The notes beneath the pieces were generated by a model. That model was given only the letters and a program-made list of their open reading frames with translations, was not told where the DNA came from and made no database searches. Source: Bacteroidales bacterium (GTDB taxonomy: Bacteria; Bacteroidota; Bacteroidia; Bacteroidales; 4484-276). Taken from it: 9,208 nt of DNA. The first letter of the stretch is position 1; each line of letters opens with the position of its first letter. Positions 1-6,586 of the stretch are shown in pieces. The position numbers and the translations under genes are program-made. The DNA is taken from the NCBI GenBank assembly GCA_018400545.1, contig JAGYLT010000079.1, positions 1 through 9,208 on the forward strand, read 5' to 3'.

Positions 1-12
1 CTTCATCCGCAC

Positions 13-56
13 AAATCTCCGGTAATTATTCTTAAATTGCCGGAGATTTTATTTTT
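13..56 (+). terminator. Intrinsic terminator of an upstream plus-strand gene outside the window
   Basis: AAATCTCCGG (13-22) pairs perfectly with CCGGAGATTT (40-49). The stem extends inward through a T-G wobble and four A-T pairs (23-27 with 35-39), leaving a 7-base loop at 28-34. A T-rich run, TTTTATTTTT, follows at 47-56 on the plus strand, which sets the direction. It probably ends a gene lying left of base 1 and separates it from the gene starting at 71. Confidence 0.8.
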
Positions 57-70
57 AATGACGAACAGTT

Positions 71-520
71 ATGCAAACAAAAGAGAAACAGGAATTAGCA
101 CTTTCCCATTTTTCAGGAGAGATGAATTGTGCACAATCGGTATTACTTGCTTATGCAGATGAAATCAGGCTTGACCGCGAAGACATCATTAAACTGGGAA
201 CTGCTTTTGGTGGAGGAATGGGAGAGGGGGAAACATGCGGTGCAGTTTCGGCGGCACTCATGGTGATTGGGTTGAAAAGTAAGAAATCGCATTCTTATGT
301 TGAGCTTAAAGAGCAGGTGAAAAACCTTTCGGGCGTTTTTAAATCGGAATTTGAAAAAAAGTTCGGAAGTCTCCGTTGCAAGGATCTGATTGGGGAAAAC
401 CTCAAATATGAAACAGGTTATGAGCGTGCGCGGGAAAAAGGCGTGTTTACTGAGAAATGCCCGCATTTTATCGGTGAGGCCGTAAAGCTTATCGACGAAA
501 TGGATCAGGCTGATCTTTGA
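71..520 (+). CDS. C_GCAxxG_C_C family putative redox protein
   Basis: This 149-residue soluble protein has the pattern of the C_GCAxxG_C_C family, a group annotated as probable redox proteins whose substrate is unknown. Visible hallmarks are Asn19-Cys20-Ala-Gln-Ser near the N-terminus, a glycine-rich stretch at 47-53 leading into Glu54-Thr-Cys56-Gly-Ala, and two late cysteines, Cys103 (LRCKDLIG) and Cys130 (KCPHF). The four spaced cysteines suggest thiol chemistry or metal/cluster binding, which is inference. No signal peptide or membrane segment is seen, so it should be cytoplasmic. The length is ordinary for the family. The ATG at 71 is chosen because it leaves a normal N-terminus before the first motif; an ATG at 58 is out of frame. 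The gene stands alone after an upstream terminator and converges on the minus-strand operon ending at 610. Only a weak TATTTTTA resembling the -7 element (50-57) precedes it. Confidence 0.85.
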   Translation: MQTKEKQELALSHFSGEMNCAQSVLLAYADEIRLDREDIIKLGTAFGGGMGEGETCGAVSAALMVIGLKSKKSHSYVELKEQVKNLSGVFKSEFEKKFGSLRCKDLIGENLKYETGYERAREKGVFTEKCPHFIGEAVKLIDEMDQADL

Positions 521-530
521 GACCGGGCAT

Positions 531-561
531 AAAAAACCCCCGCCGCGGGCGCGACGGAGGG
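531..561 (-). terminator. Distal intrinsic terminator of the minus-strand operon
   Basis: Bases 537-546 pair with 551-561 as a GC-rich stem with one bulged A (558), one C-A mismatch (543/554) and a 4-base loop (547-550). Read on the minus strand, the stem is followed directly by six T (536 down to 531). There is no T run on the plus-strand side, so it acts on minus-strand transcripts. It lies just beyond a second terminator at 569-594. Confidence 0.72.
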
Positions 562-568
562 TCCCAGC

Positions 569-594
569 AAAAAAGATTCCCCCAAGGGTGGGGG
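569..594 (-). terminator. Proximal intrinsic terminator of the minus-strand operon
   Basis: On the minus strand CCCCC (594-590), a 6-base loop and GGGGG (583-579) form a hairpin. After AATC it is followed by six T (574-569). It begins 16 bases past the stop of the large minus-strand gene at 610, so it is the first stop signal for that operon. Confidence 0.7.
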
Positions 595-609
595 TGAGAA
601 AAGCAAAAT

Positions 610-3600
610 CTATTGTTTTACGTAAATGAGAATTTCCGAAATATTAGCAGATGGTTCATGTTTCGTCACCCGAATATACCTTGTTTCCTCTTGAATAACG
701 TGATAACTCCACGTTTTGTATCTGCCGCAATTTTCTGTAGCCACAACAGTCCAGTTGCCCGGCCCGCCTACTGAAACTGACATATTTCCCGTGCCGTTCA
801 TATCCCTGAGATAAATGGCTTCGACCGCTTCAATTTCGCTAAGGTCAAGGTAGGCATGAACCGGGTAGGTAGCCCCAAAACCGGTGGACCACATTGTGGT
901 CGGCTCTCCCTGGCTGCCCATGTAAGGATCACCTGAAAGCTCCTGTTCATCCACAAGTAATGTTGGGTCGCCTTCGCCGGATTCGTTTACAACCATGGTT
1001 GTATCGAGTTCCAGTTTGATAATATTATGGTGTTCAGGGAATGTAAATCCATCCGGGGCTGCCAGCACAATGACCGGACGTTCAGATACATCAAGCGAAA
1101 CCTTCCCATCAGTTAGTTCAAGGATACTTTCATTCCCAAAAATGCTTCCGTCAACAAGCTCCACCAATCTTGCCTCTGCCATCGATGCGGGGAGTGAAAG
1201 CTCATAATTTTCCATAAAGATTTCGTTGCTGGTTGGACACCACACTGCGTAAGCCTCTAAGTCACTGTCGGTGTGATCAAATTTGTAAATCCAAACATTT
1301 GAATTGCCGGATTCGATTTCGGTGGTGTATTGCATATTTTTAAGCCTGTTTTTCAGGGTATAAACATAATACCACGAAGGCTTTGGTTCCCAGTTGTTGG
1401 ATTTGCTGGCGCACAACCCCGAGGTATTGAATTTTGTGGAGCTGTTCGGGTCAACATCCCTGAGCATGTACATGGCCGCTTTGTCAACACCTGCAGCGGC
1501 CAGCGCCAAATACGACCTCACTAACCACTGTGCCTGGATTTCTTCCTGGGAAGTATTGCCAATGGAAGGGGCCCGTTGCACGGATTGAGGATGCGTGTCG
1601 TAACCAAATTCGGTGATCCACACCTCTTTGCCGGGCAGGTACCGGTCACGGTATTCTACAAATTCCTCCATCAACCTTTTCAAATCATCCGCCTCCGGAC
1701 TAATCCCCACATTTCCGGATGATTGCGTGTTCCCGTCGTTGCAATAATGATGCACATTAATCACATCCACAGGCATATCGCCATCACGATGGTAATCGCC
1801 CCACAGCTTCATGGCCTTCACATAATTAAGGTCAGGTTTGGCCAGTCCGGCCATTACCAGCTTTGCGCCGGGGTCGGCATTTTGAACGCCGAGTGTTGCT
1901 TCCATTGTGCCCTGATGACCATCCTTGTCAGCACTTGCCATCGCGGCATATTCGTATGGATTGAAAAATGCATCTCCACCCTTCCACCATTTATCCTGCT
2001 CATTCCAGTTTTCATAGTAGTTGAGACGGTTTGTGCCCGTCAGCCGCTCCTGACCATCGGCCAGTTTTAATAAACCATCATCAATGGTCGTATTACCATA
2101 TCTTGCCCCATACTGGAAAAGGTGATCGGCATGCTCAGCATAGGCAAAAGGATCGGTGGGATTTTCGCCGGGTGAGACAGGCTTGTTCCCAAGTTTGCTG
2201 TAGTCGAAATCAGTGAGCCAGGGCACATTGCGCTGGATGGCCGGACAAACGGTAATGCCGGTTTTGCTGAGGTTGTCGTAGAAATAATCAAAATTCCAGC
2301 CCATGACATTGAACCTGTTTTCGTTTTCCGGATAGCCTGGATAGGAGGGATCATTATTTCCCTCGCACCACATCCAACTGTGGTATTCTCTCACAAAACC
2401 ACCTGCAGCCATTCTACCCGGCGGATCATCGATAAAAGCATTCATACCGATCAACTGATCCATGGTGGGCCTTTCGTGAGCCGTGGGTTCAGGAGTGGGT
2501 TCTATCTCCTCAAGCCGTGAAGCATAAACTACAATTTCTGAGAATTTTGTATCCGGTGAATTGATTTTCAAACGGATAAACCTGGATTCTGTATTTAGCT
2601 GATGGGGGTTCCAGGTTCCATTATTTTTAAGGCTGTCTGTTAAAGCAAGATTCCAGTTGAAGGGTTCTCCGGTAAACACATCCACGGCGTCTTCACCATC
2701 TGTATCAAAAATGTAGATTTCAGTTATGTTGCAGAGGCCGCCCAGGTCAATCATGGCATAACACGGATAAATCCATTCGGCTGAGCCGGGCTCCCAGGTA
2801 GTTACGGGTGTTCCACCGTTCCCGGTATCGGGGTAACCTGCTTCCTGTTGCTCATCAACCAAAACTGTTGCATCTCCCTGGACATATTCATTCAGAACCA
2901 TATCGGGTGTCAGTGGAATTTTGAATGGTGCACCGCCGATTTCAAACTCAGTTGTATGCTGGGCATTCGGGCCGGGCTCCGACAGGTTAAGGTTATCATC
3001 CAGTGCTATGATGCTGAAATAATATGGTGTTCCCGGGTTGAGCCCCTGAAGGGTTAAAGTTTCTGTTGTGCCTGCTTCAGAGGGTACAGGAGGTATTGGC
3101 CACTGTGCTGAAGAAGTGAAATTATCAGCCGTGATCGGTGCTGTGCTAAACCTGATATCGTATGAGGAGCATTGACCTGTGTAACCATCATCCCCGGGGG
3201 CCGTCCAGGTAAGAACAACTTCGTTTTCCGGATTTTGACCGGCTGCTGCATGAATATCGTCAATCATGGCAGGTGGGGTGTTGTCTGACTGGCCGGGTGT
3301 GTGATCGATACCGTAAACCACGACTTCTGCAACGTTGGCCCGTGCATTTGATTTTCCAAAACGCAGGTAGCGCGTTTCACGATTGATGTCGTGCTGGTTC
3401 CAGCTCAGGAAACCGCTCAGGTTATCGGTAGCAACAAGTTCCCAATTGTCCTGCGAACCTGTCCATATGGTGAAATCACTCATATCGTAAGTGTCGCGAA
3501 GGAAAACCCGCGTCACCTCAACTATCTCGCCCAGATCAAGAACAGCATAGAGTGGATACGGAATAGAACTCTGAAATCCTGTTTGCCAATAAGTTTGGGG

Positions 3601-4992
3601 GTTGCCGCCGGGGCTGTTTGCCGGATCACCTGCAATTTCCTGTTCGTCGGTAAGTTTCCATGCTTCGCCATATCCGGAAGGATTGGAAATCATTACAGGT
3701 TTGAGCAACAGTTTTTCCTCGACCAGTTGCGGAGCTTTGTGGTACAAAACAATTTCAGAGAATTTGGCTTCCCTGTGTGTAAGCGTAATTCGCAGATAGC
3801 GGGTGGCCACATCCACATCATGTTGTTTCCATTTCATGTATTTATCGCATGGCTCTGAAAGCAAATAATGCCAGTTTCCGGGTGTCCCCGATTCAACCAC
3901 CACTTCTCCCATGGAGTTAATATCCATAAAGAAGACCCGCGAAATTTGTCGTTTTGTTCCAAGATCGATGTAGGCCGAAGCGGGATAATCTTCCAGAGCA
4001 TTGCTGGGTTTCCATTCATCAACAGGCCGGCCGCCATTGCCATTTAGCGGATCTCCGGCAATCTCCTGTTCATTAAGCATTTTGCCGGCCTCGCCCATTC
4101 CGGATTCGTTAATTACCATCGAAGGATACAGAACCAGTTTGGTTTCAATTTCGTTTGTGAAATGGGTGGTTGTGCCGGAGGCAATATTTGAGAGGGCTGT
4201 AGGGCCGTTTTCACCAATTATTTTTAGGGCAAAATAGTAAAGCGTGTTCATGCTGAGGCCATCTACGGTAACACTTTTTTTGCTCCCGGGTATTACTTGT
4301 TCTTCAAACGGAAATTTGTTCGATTGCGTAAAATTATCAACTGTTATTGCTTTGGTGTTGTAGCGAAGATCATATTCCGTAAAATCACCGGTGGCTTCAT
4401 TCGGTGCTACATCTGTCCATGAAAGATCAATAGCGTTTGGAAAGCACTCAATTATTGTCAGGTCATTAATAGCCGGCGGAATAACCACCGGATTATCAGC
4501 ATACAAAACCACTTCGCTGAATTTCGGGCTGGCGTGGGTTTTTACGAATCTTACATATTGTGTTGCTACATTCACATCATGTCGTTTCCACCTTTTATAT
4601 TTATCAAGTGGTTCGGTAAGTAGATAGGTCCAGTTGCCGGGCTCACCATATTCCACTATCAAATCGCCAATGCCGTTGTAGTCGAAAATAAAAATATGTT
4701 TCAGGTCGATTTCTGTGCCAAGATCGATATATGCCCCCAACGGATAAGTAGAACCATAGCTGGTTTCCCAACTTGTGGAGGGCTGGTTGGCCGGGTTGTT
4801 CAGCGGATCACCACTTAATTCCTGTTCATCTGCCATTAATGTTGCATCTCCATCACCGGTTTCGTTGGTAACCATCAGGGGGTTAATCTCTATTTTTGAT
4901 ACCTGTCCTTGTAAGGCAGGCATCAAAAATAGCAGCCATGCAAATGCAAATATTAAAGGAGGATTACATCGTATTTGTGCTGATTTTTTCAT
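610..4992 (-). CDS. Large exported clan GH-A-like glycoside hydrolase with five jelly-roll-like repeats and two FN3 domains
   Basis: This 1460-residue protein starts with a signal peptide (about 1-30: Lys-Lys, a hydrophobic core, then ALQGQ). Domains in order are repeat R1 (33-165), FN3-like (172-275), R2 (285-418), R3 (427-560), FN3-like (573-681), R4 (692-824), a Pro/Glu linker (828-842), a glycosidase barrel (842-1215), a beta-sandwich (1220-1312) and R5 (1326-1458). The barrel shows clan GH-A marks: Asn997-Glu998 in ENWNEQ as likely acid/base, Glu1128 in VWITEFGYD as likely nucleophile, and HHY at 1081-1083. The asparagine-glutamate pair is followed by Gln, not the common Pro. I cannot assign a GH family or substrate. 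The repeats look like distant F5/8-type-C (discoidin) relatives, so carbohydrate binding is inferred. The protein ends just after R5 with no T9SS sorting domain, and Cys9 precedes the hydrophobic core, so it is not a lipoprotein. It is 49 bases downstream of the 249-residue gene, probably in one operon. A weak TTACTTTG (5020-5013) could be an internal promoter. Confidence 0.85.
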   Translation of the reverse strand: MKKSAQIRCNPPLIFAFAWLLFLMPALQGQVSKIEINPLMVTNETGDGDATLMADEQELSGDPLNNPANQPSTSWETSYGSTYPLGAYIDLGTEIDLKHIFIFDYNGIGDLIVEYGEPGNWTYLLTEPLDKYKRWKRHDVNVATQYVRFVKTHASPKFSEVVLYADNPVVIPPAINDLTIIECFPNAIDLSWTDVAPNEATGDFTEYDLRYNTKAITVDNFTQSNKFPFEEQVIPGSKKSVTVDGLSMNTLYYFALKIIGENGPTALSNIASGTTTHFTNEIETKLVLYPSMVINESGMGEAGKMLNEQEIAGDPLNGNGGRPVDEWKPSNALEDYPASAYIDLGTKRQISRVFFMDINSMGEVVVESGTPGNWHYLLSEPCDKYMKWKQHDVDVATRYLRITLTHREAKFSEIVLYHKAPQLVEEKLLLKPVMISNPSGYGEAWKLTDEQEIAGDPANSPGGNPQTYWQTGFQSSIPYPLYAVLDLGEIVEVTRVFLRDTYDMSDFTIWTGSQDNWELVATDNLSGFLSWNQHDINRETRYLRFGKSNARANVAEVVVYGIDHTPGQSDNTPPAMIDDIHAAAGQNPENEVVLTWTAPGDDGYTGQCSSYDIRFSTAPITADNFTSSAQWPIPPVPSEAGTTETLTLQGLNPGTPYYFSIIALDDNLNLSEPGPNAQHTTEFEIGGAPFKIPLTPDMVLNEYVQGDATVLVDEQQEAGYPDTGNGGTPVTTWEPGSAEWIYPCYAMIDLGGLCNITEIYIFDTDGEDAVDVFTGEPFNWNLALTDSLKNNGTWNPHQLNTESRFIRLKINSPDTKFSEIVVYASRLEEIEPTPEPTAHERPTMDQLIGMNAFIDDPPGRMAAGGFVREYHSWMWCEGNNDPSYPGYPENENRFNVMGWNFDYFYDNLSKTGITVCPAIQRNVPWLTDFDYSKLGNKPVSPGENPTDPFAYAEHADHLFQYGARYGNTTIDDGLLKLADGQERLTGTNRLNYYENWNEQDKWWKGGDAFFNPYEYAAMASADKDGHQGTMEATLGVQNADPGAKLVMAGLAKPDLNYVKAMKLWGDYHRDGDMPVDVINVHHYCNDGNTQSSGNVGISPEADDLKRLMEEFVEYRDRYLPGKEVWITEFGYDTHPQSVQRAPSIGNTSQEEIQAQWLVRSYLALAAAGVDKAAMYMLRDVDPNSSTKFNTSGLCASKSNNWEPKPSWYYVYTLKNRLKNMQYTTEIESGNSNVWIYKFDHTDSDLEAYAVWCPTSNEIFMENYELSLPASMAEARLVELVDGSIFGNESILELTDGKVSLDVSERPVIVLAAPDGFTFPEHHNIIKLELDTTMVVNESGEGDPTLLVDEQELSGDPYMGSQGEPTTMWSTGFGATYPVHAYLDLSEIEAVEAIYLRDMNGTGNMSVSVGGPGNWTVVATENCGRYKTWSYHVIQEETRYIRVTKHEPSANISEILIYVKQ

Positions 4993-5041
4993 TTTATCAG
5001 TTTTTGCCGGATCAAAGTAAATCTGTTCGATAGCCAGTTTT

Positions 5042-5791
5042 TTAGTTGATAATCAATTTTTCAGTCAATGAGCTGTTAACCCCTGAAAGCCTGACGGTGT
5101 AATAGCCATCTGTAAGGTTACTGAGTTCCAGTGTAAAGGTGGTTCCGTTTTCGGCGGCAACATTTTCAGTCATTACCAAACGCCCGTTTATATCAAAAAT
5201 AGCAATGCTGGTGAAATTTCCGTTTGGTATTTCGATATTGGTAAAAGTGGTTGCCGGTGAAGGGTACATATTAAAGCCGTCTAAAGTTTCTGAAGGCTTT
5301 TCATCTTTTATCACATTTTCAGTCAGCGAAAAATCCCGGATAAACAAGTTACCTTTATATGCTTTCCCCGGATTAACATAAAATACAAGATAAACCTGCT
5401 CATTCAGATTAATTCCATCGAGCAGTTCTGAGAAATCAAAACTTACGGATGTAAAATTATTTAACACCTCGATGCGCTTTTCAACAATTGCGGTCTCGTG
5501 GCTCATATAATTGCCGTCCGTAATATCAACCCTGATTTCGATTTCATCAGACGTCATTAAATCCAGACTGATCAGGGGGCTTTGCTGGATTTCATAATTG
5601 TTAACGGCGATTGTAAAAGATTCCCAGGGGTTTTTATCCATCGTAATCTGGGTAAAATCCTGTTGGTTGGTTACGGTAAAATTCTGGTTTGCGTAAATCT
5701 CCTGAACCAACGAATTGCTGAGCAGCGAGGAATGGAAGAGTATTGATATAAAAAGTAGTAGTGATGTTTTTGAGTAGATCTTTGCTTTCAT
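5042..5791 (-). CDS. Exported beta-sandwich (probable carbohydrate-binding) protein with T9SS type A sorting domain
   Basis: This 249-residue protein has an N-terminal signal peptide (about 1-34, hydrophobic core LLLFISILF, likely cut near IYA/NQ). A beta-rich middle domain spans about 36-157. It ends in a typical type IX secretion sorting domain (about 172-249: FNMYPSPA, then IAIFDINGRLV, then LTDGYYTVRL and a final TEKLIIN). T9SS moves such proteins across the outer membrane and removes the sorting domain. The middle domain, with Trp56-Glu-Ser-Phe and a late NPGKAYKGNLFIRDFSL strand pair, resembles jelly-roll carbohydrate-binding modules appended to T9SS glycosidases. No catalytic residues are recognisable, so glycan binding is inference. 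It is the first gene of the minus-strand operon, preceded by TACTTTTG at 5848-5841 and followed after 49 bases, without a terminator, by the large glycosidase gene. The start at 5791 places the signal peptide directly at the N-terminus. Confidence 0.82.
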   Translation of the reverse strand: MKAKIYSKTSLLLFISILFHSSLLSNSLVQEIYANQNFTVTNQQDFTQITMDKNPWESFTIAVNNYEIQQSPLISLDLMTSDEIEIRVDITDGNYMSHETAIVEKRIEVLNNFTSVSFDFSELLDGINLNEQVYLVFYVNPGKAYKGNLFIRDFSLTENVIKDEKPSETLDGFNMYPSPATTFTNIEIPNGNFTSIAIFDINGRLVMTENVAAENGTTFTLELSNLTDGYYTVRLSGVNSSLTEKLIIN

Positions 5792-5840
5792 GTTGCTGGC
5801 GATTAAGTTTTTTTGCTGGTAAAAAATTAAATCGTTGAAT

Positions 5841-5848
5841 CAAAAGTA
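5841..5848 (-). promoter_or_regulatory. Bacteroidota-type -7 promoter element of the minus-strand operon
   Basis: The minus strand reads TACTTTTG, a full match to the Bacteroidota -7 consensus TAnnTTTG. It lies 49 bases before the start codon at 5791, giving a leader of roughly 45 bases. The -33 position holds only TTC in place of TTG, so that half is weak, which would fit a promoter that needs an activator. A dyad at 5883-5901 lies just upstream. Confidence 0.6.
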
Positions 5849-5882
5849 TGTAAAAAACTTTTCGCCGAATGTAATAGAATAC

Positions 5883-5901
5883 ATTTCCAATTATCGGAAA
5901 T
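5883..5901. promoter_or_regulatory. Dyad site A, possible activator operator of the minus-strand operon
   Basis: ATTTCCAATTATCGGAAAT has 8-base arms around a 3-base centre, with 7 of 8 arm positions symmetric. It begins 35 bases upstream of the TACTTTTG element, which would place it at about -47 to -65 from the predicted start, a usual position for an activator site. The same dyad recurs at 6226-6244. Its role as a binding site is inference. Confidence 0.4.
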
Positions 5902-6225
5902 GATTCAACTTTGGAAAGTTTTTTCAGGATTGAACTAATGAAAGGTCTATTCATATTTAAATACCTTGATAATCAGTTTTATAATGCCCACATGTTTTTT
6001 GGTTTCAGATTTCGGTTATAACTCTAAAAGGTTGATGGATAGTGTATTGTAAAATTCCGGCTTTTTTCTGAAATATCACGTATTAATAAAGGCTTGTTTT
6101 GTTGAAAAATCAATATCCGGATGATGCACTTAAATCTTACTACATTGGTTGTTAACGGAATATTGAATAATTTTTCATGGAAGTGTTCTGTTCACAAAAT
6201 TTGCTTTACACTTTTTCCCCTTATG

Positions 6226-6244
6226 ATTTCCAAAAATTGGAAAT
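6226..6244. promoter_or_regulatory. Dyad site B, perfect 8-3-8 palindrome
   Basis: ATTTCCAA-AAA-TTGGAAAT is a perfect inverted repeat with 8-base arms and a 3-base centre. It shares both the left arm and the spacing with site A. No T run follows it on either strand, so it is not a typical terminator. The spacing suits a dimeric DNA-binding protein. Confidence 0.4.
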
Positions 6245-6302
6245 TAATAATTCATAGTAAATAAAATTCAATTAAATATTTAAGGGACATGCAAATAAGG
6301 TG

Positions 6303-6321
6303 AATTCTAATAATTGGAATA
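6303..6321. promoter_or_regulatory. Dyad site C, degenerate copy of sites A and B
   Basis: AATTCTAA-TAA-TTGGAATA keeps the core TTCyAA-N3-TTGGAA and matches 12 of the 16 arm positions of site B. It starts 59 bases after the end of site B. It is the weakest of the three and could be chance in AT-rich DNA. Confidence 0.25.
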
Positions 6322-6551
6322 TGTGTTTAAACATACATCATGCCACAATCAAACTTTACAAACCCGATGGAATATCTGTTATTCTTTGAGTATAGCAGAC
6401 TATCATACTTCAGCCAATTCCGGATCAAGAAAGATATTACACTTAGTTTTTGTAAGATGTCTGATTTTAGGTATCTGCACAACGTTCTGTAAAACAAACT
6501 ATTAAATTGCTCCAATTTGTATCAATAGTATCCTGATTCAAGATTTTATAC

Positions 6552-6559
6552 TACTTTTG
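6552..6559 (+). promoter_or_regulatory. Bacteroidota-type -7 promoter element of tig-clpP-clpX
   Basis: TACTTTTG matches the -7 consensus TAnnTTTG exactly and is followed by the often-seen C. It lies 27 bases before the tig start codon, leaving a short leader of about 20-25 bases. No good -33 TTG is present at the usual distance. The same octamer drives the divergent operon, which strengthens both calls. Confidence 0.65.
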
Positions 6560-6586
6560 CAGGCCAAATTTTAAAATGCAATTTGA

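Larger units (their letters stand above)
5792..6586. other. 795-bp AT-rich divergent intergenic region without a convincing gene
   Basis: This spacer separates the minus-strand operon from tig. It is clearly more AT-rich than the genes on either side. Short open frames on both strands around 6314-6515 overlap each other, contain no recognisable motif and lack coding character. What it does hold is a promoter at each end, three related dyads (5883-5901, 6226-6244, 6303-6321), an adjacent perfect palindrome AACTTT-GG-AAAGTT (5907-5920) and a 10-base inverted pair, AAAAAACTTT (5852-5861) with AAAGTTTTTT (5915-5924). No tRNA, rRNA or recognised riboswitch is seen. An untranslated RNA cannot be excluded. 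Confidence 0.7.

Noticed and set aside
610..4992. Large protein as a lipoprotein because of Cys9
   Set aside because: Cys9 lies before the hydrophobic core and not in a lipobox after it, so it cannot be the lipidated residue.
610..5791. One ancestral gene split by a frameshift into the 249- and 1460-residue genes
   Set aside because: Each has its own complete signal peptide, and the sorting domain lies at the end of the first gene rather than the second, so they are two genes.
5634..5954. 106-codon minus-strand open frame overlapping the start of the 249-residue gene
   Set aside because: It runs through the promoter and signal-peptide region of a well-supported gene in another frame and has no family features.
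6324..6333. Perfect palindrome TGTTTAAACA as an operator
   Set aside because: A 10-base AT-rich palindrome is expected by chance in such DNA, and it has no second copy or promoter nearby.
6314..6515. Two overlapping short open frames on opposite strands (63 and 62 codons) in the long spacer
   Set aside because: Neither has a recognisable motif or promoter at a proper distance, both are Cys/Tyr/Ile-rich in the manner of random AT-rich reading, and they cannot both be genes.
5792..6586. CRISPR array or tRNA gene in the long spacer
   Set aside because: There are no regularly spaced direct repeats of CRISPR length, and no cloverleaf with the conserved T-loop sequence was seen.
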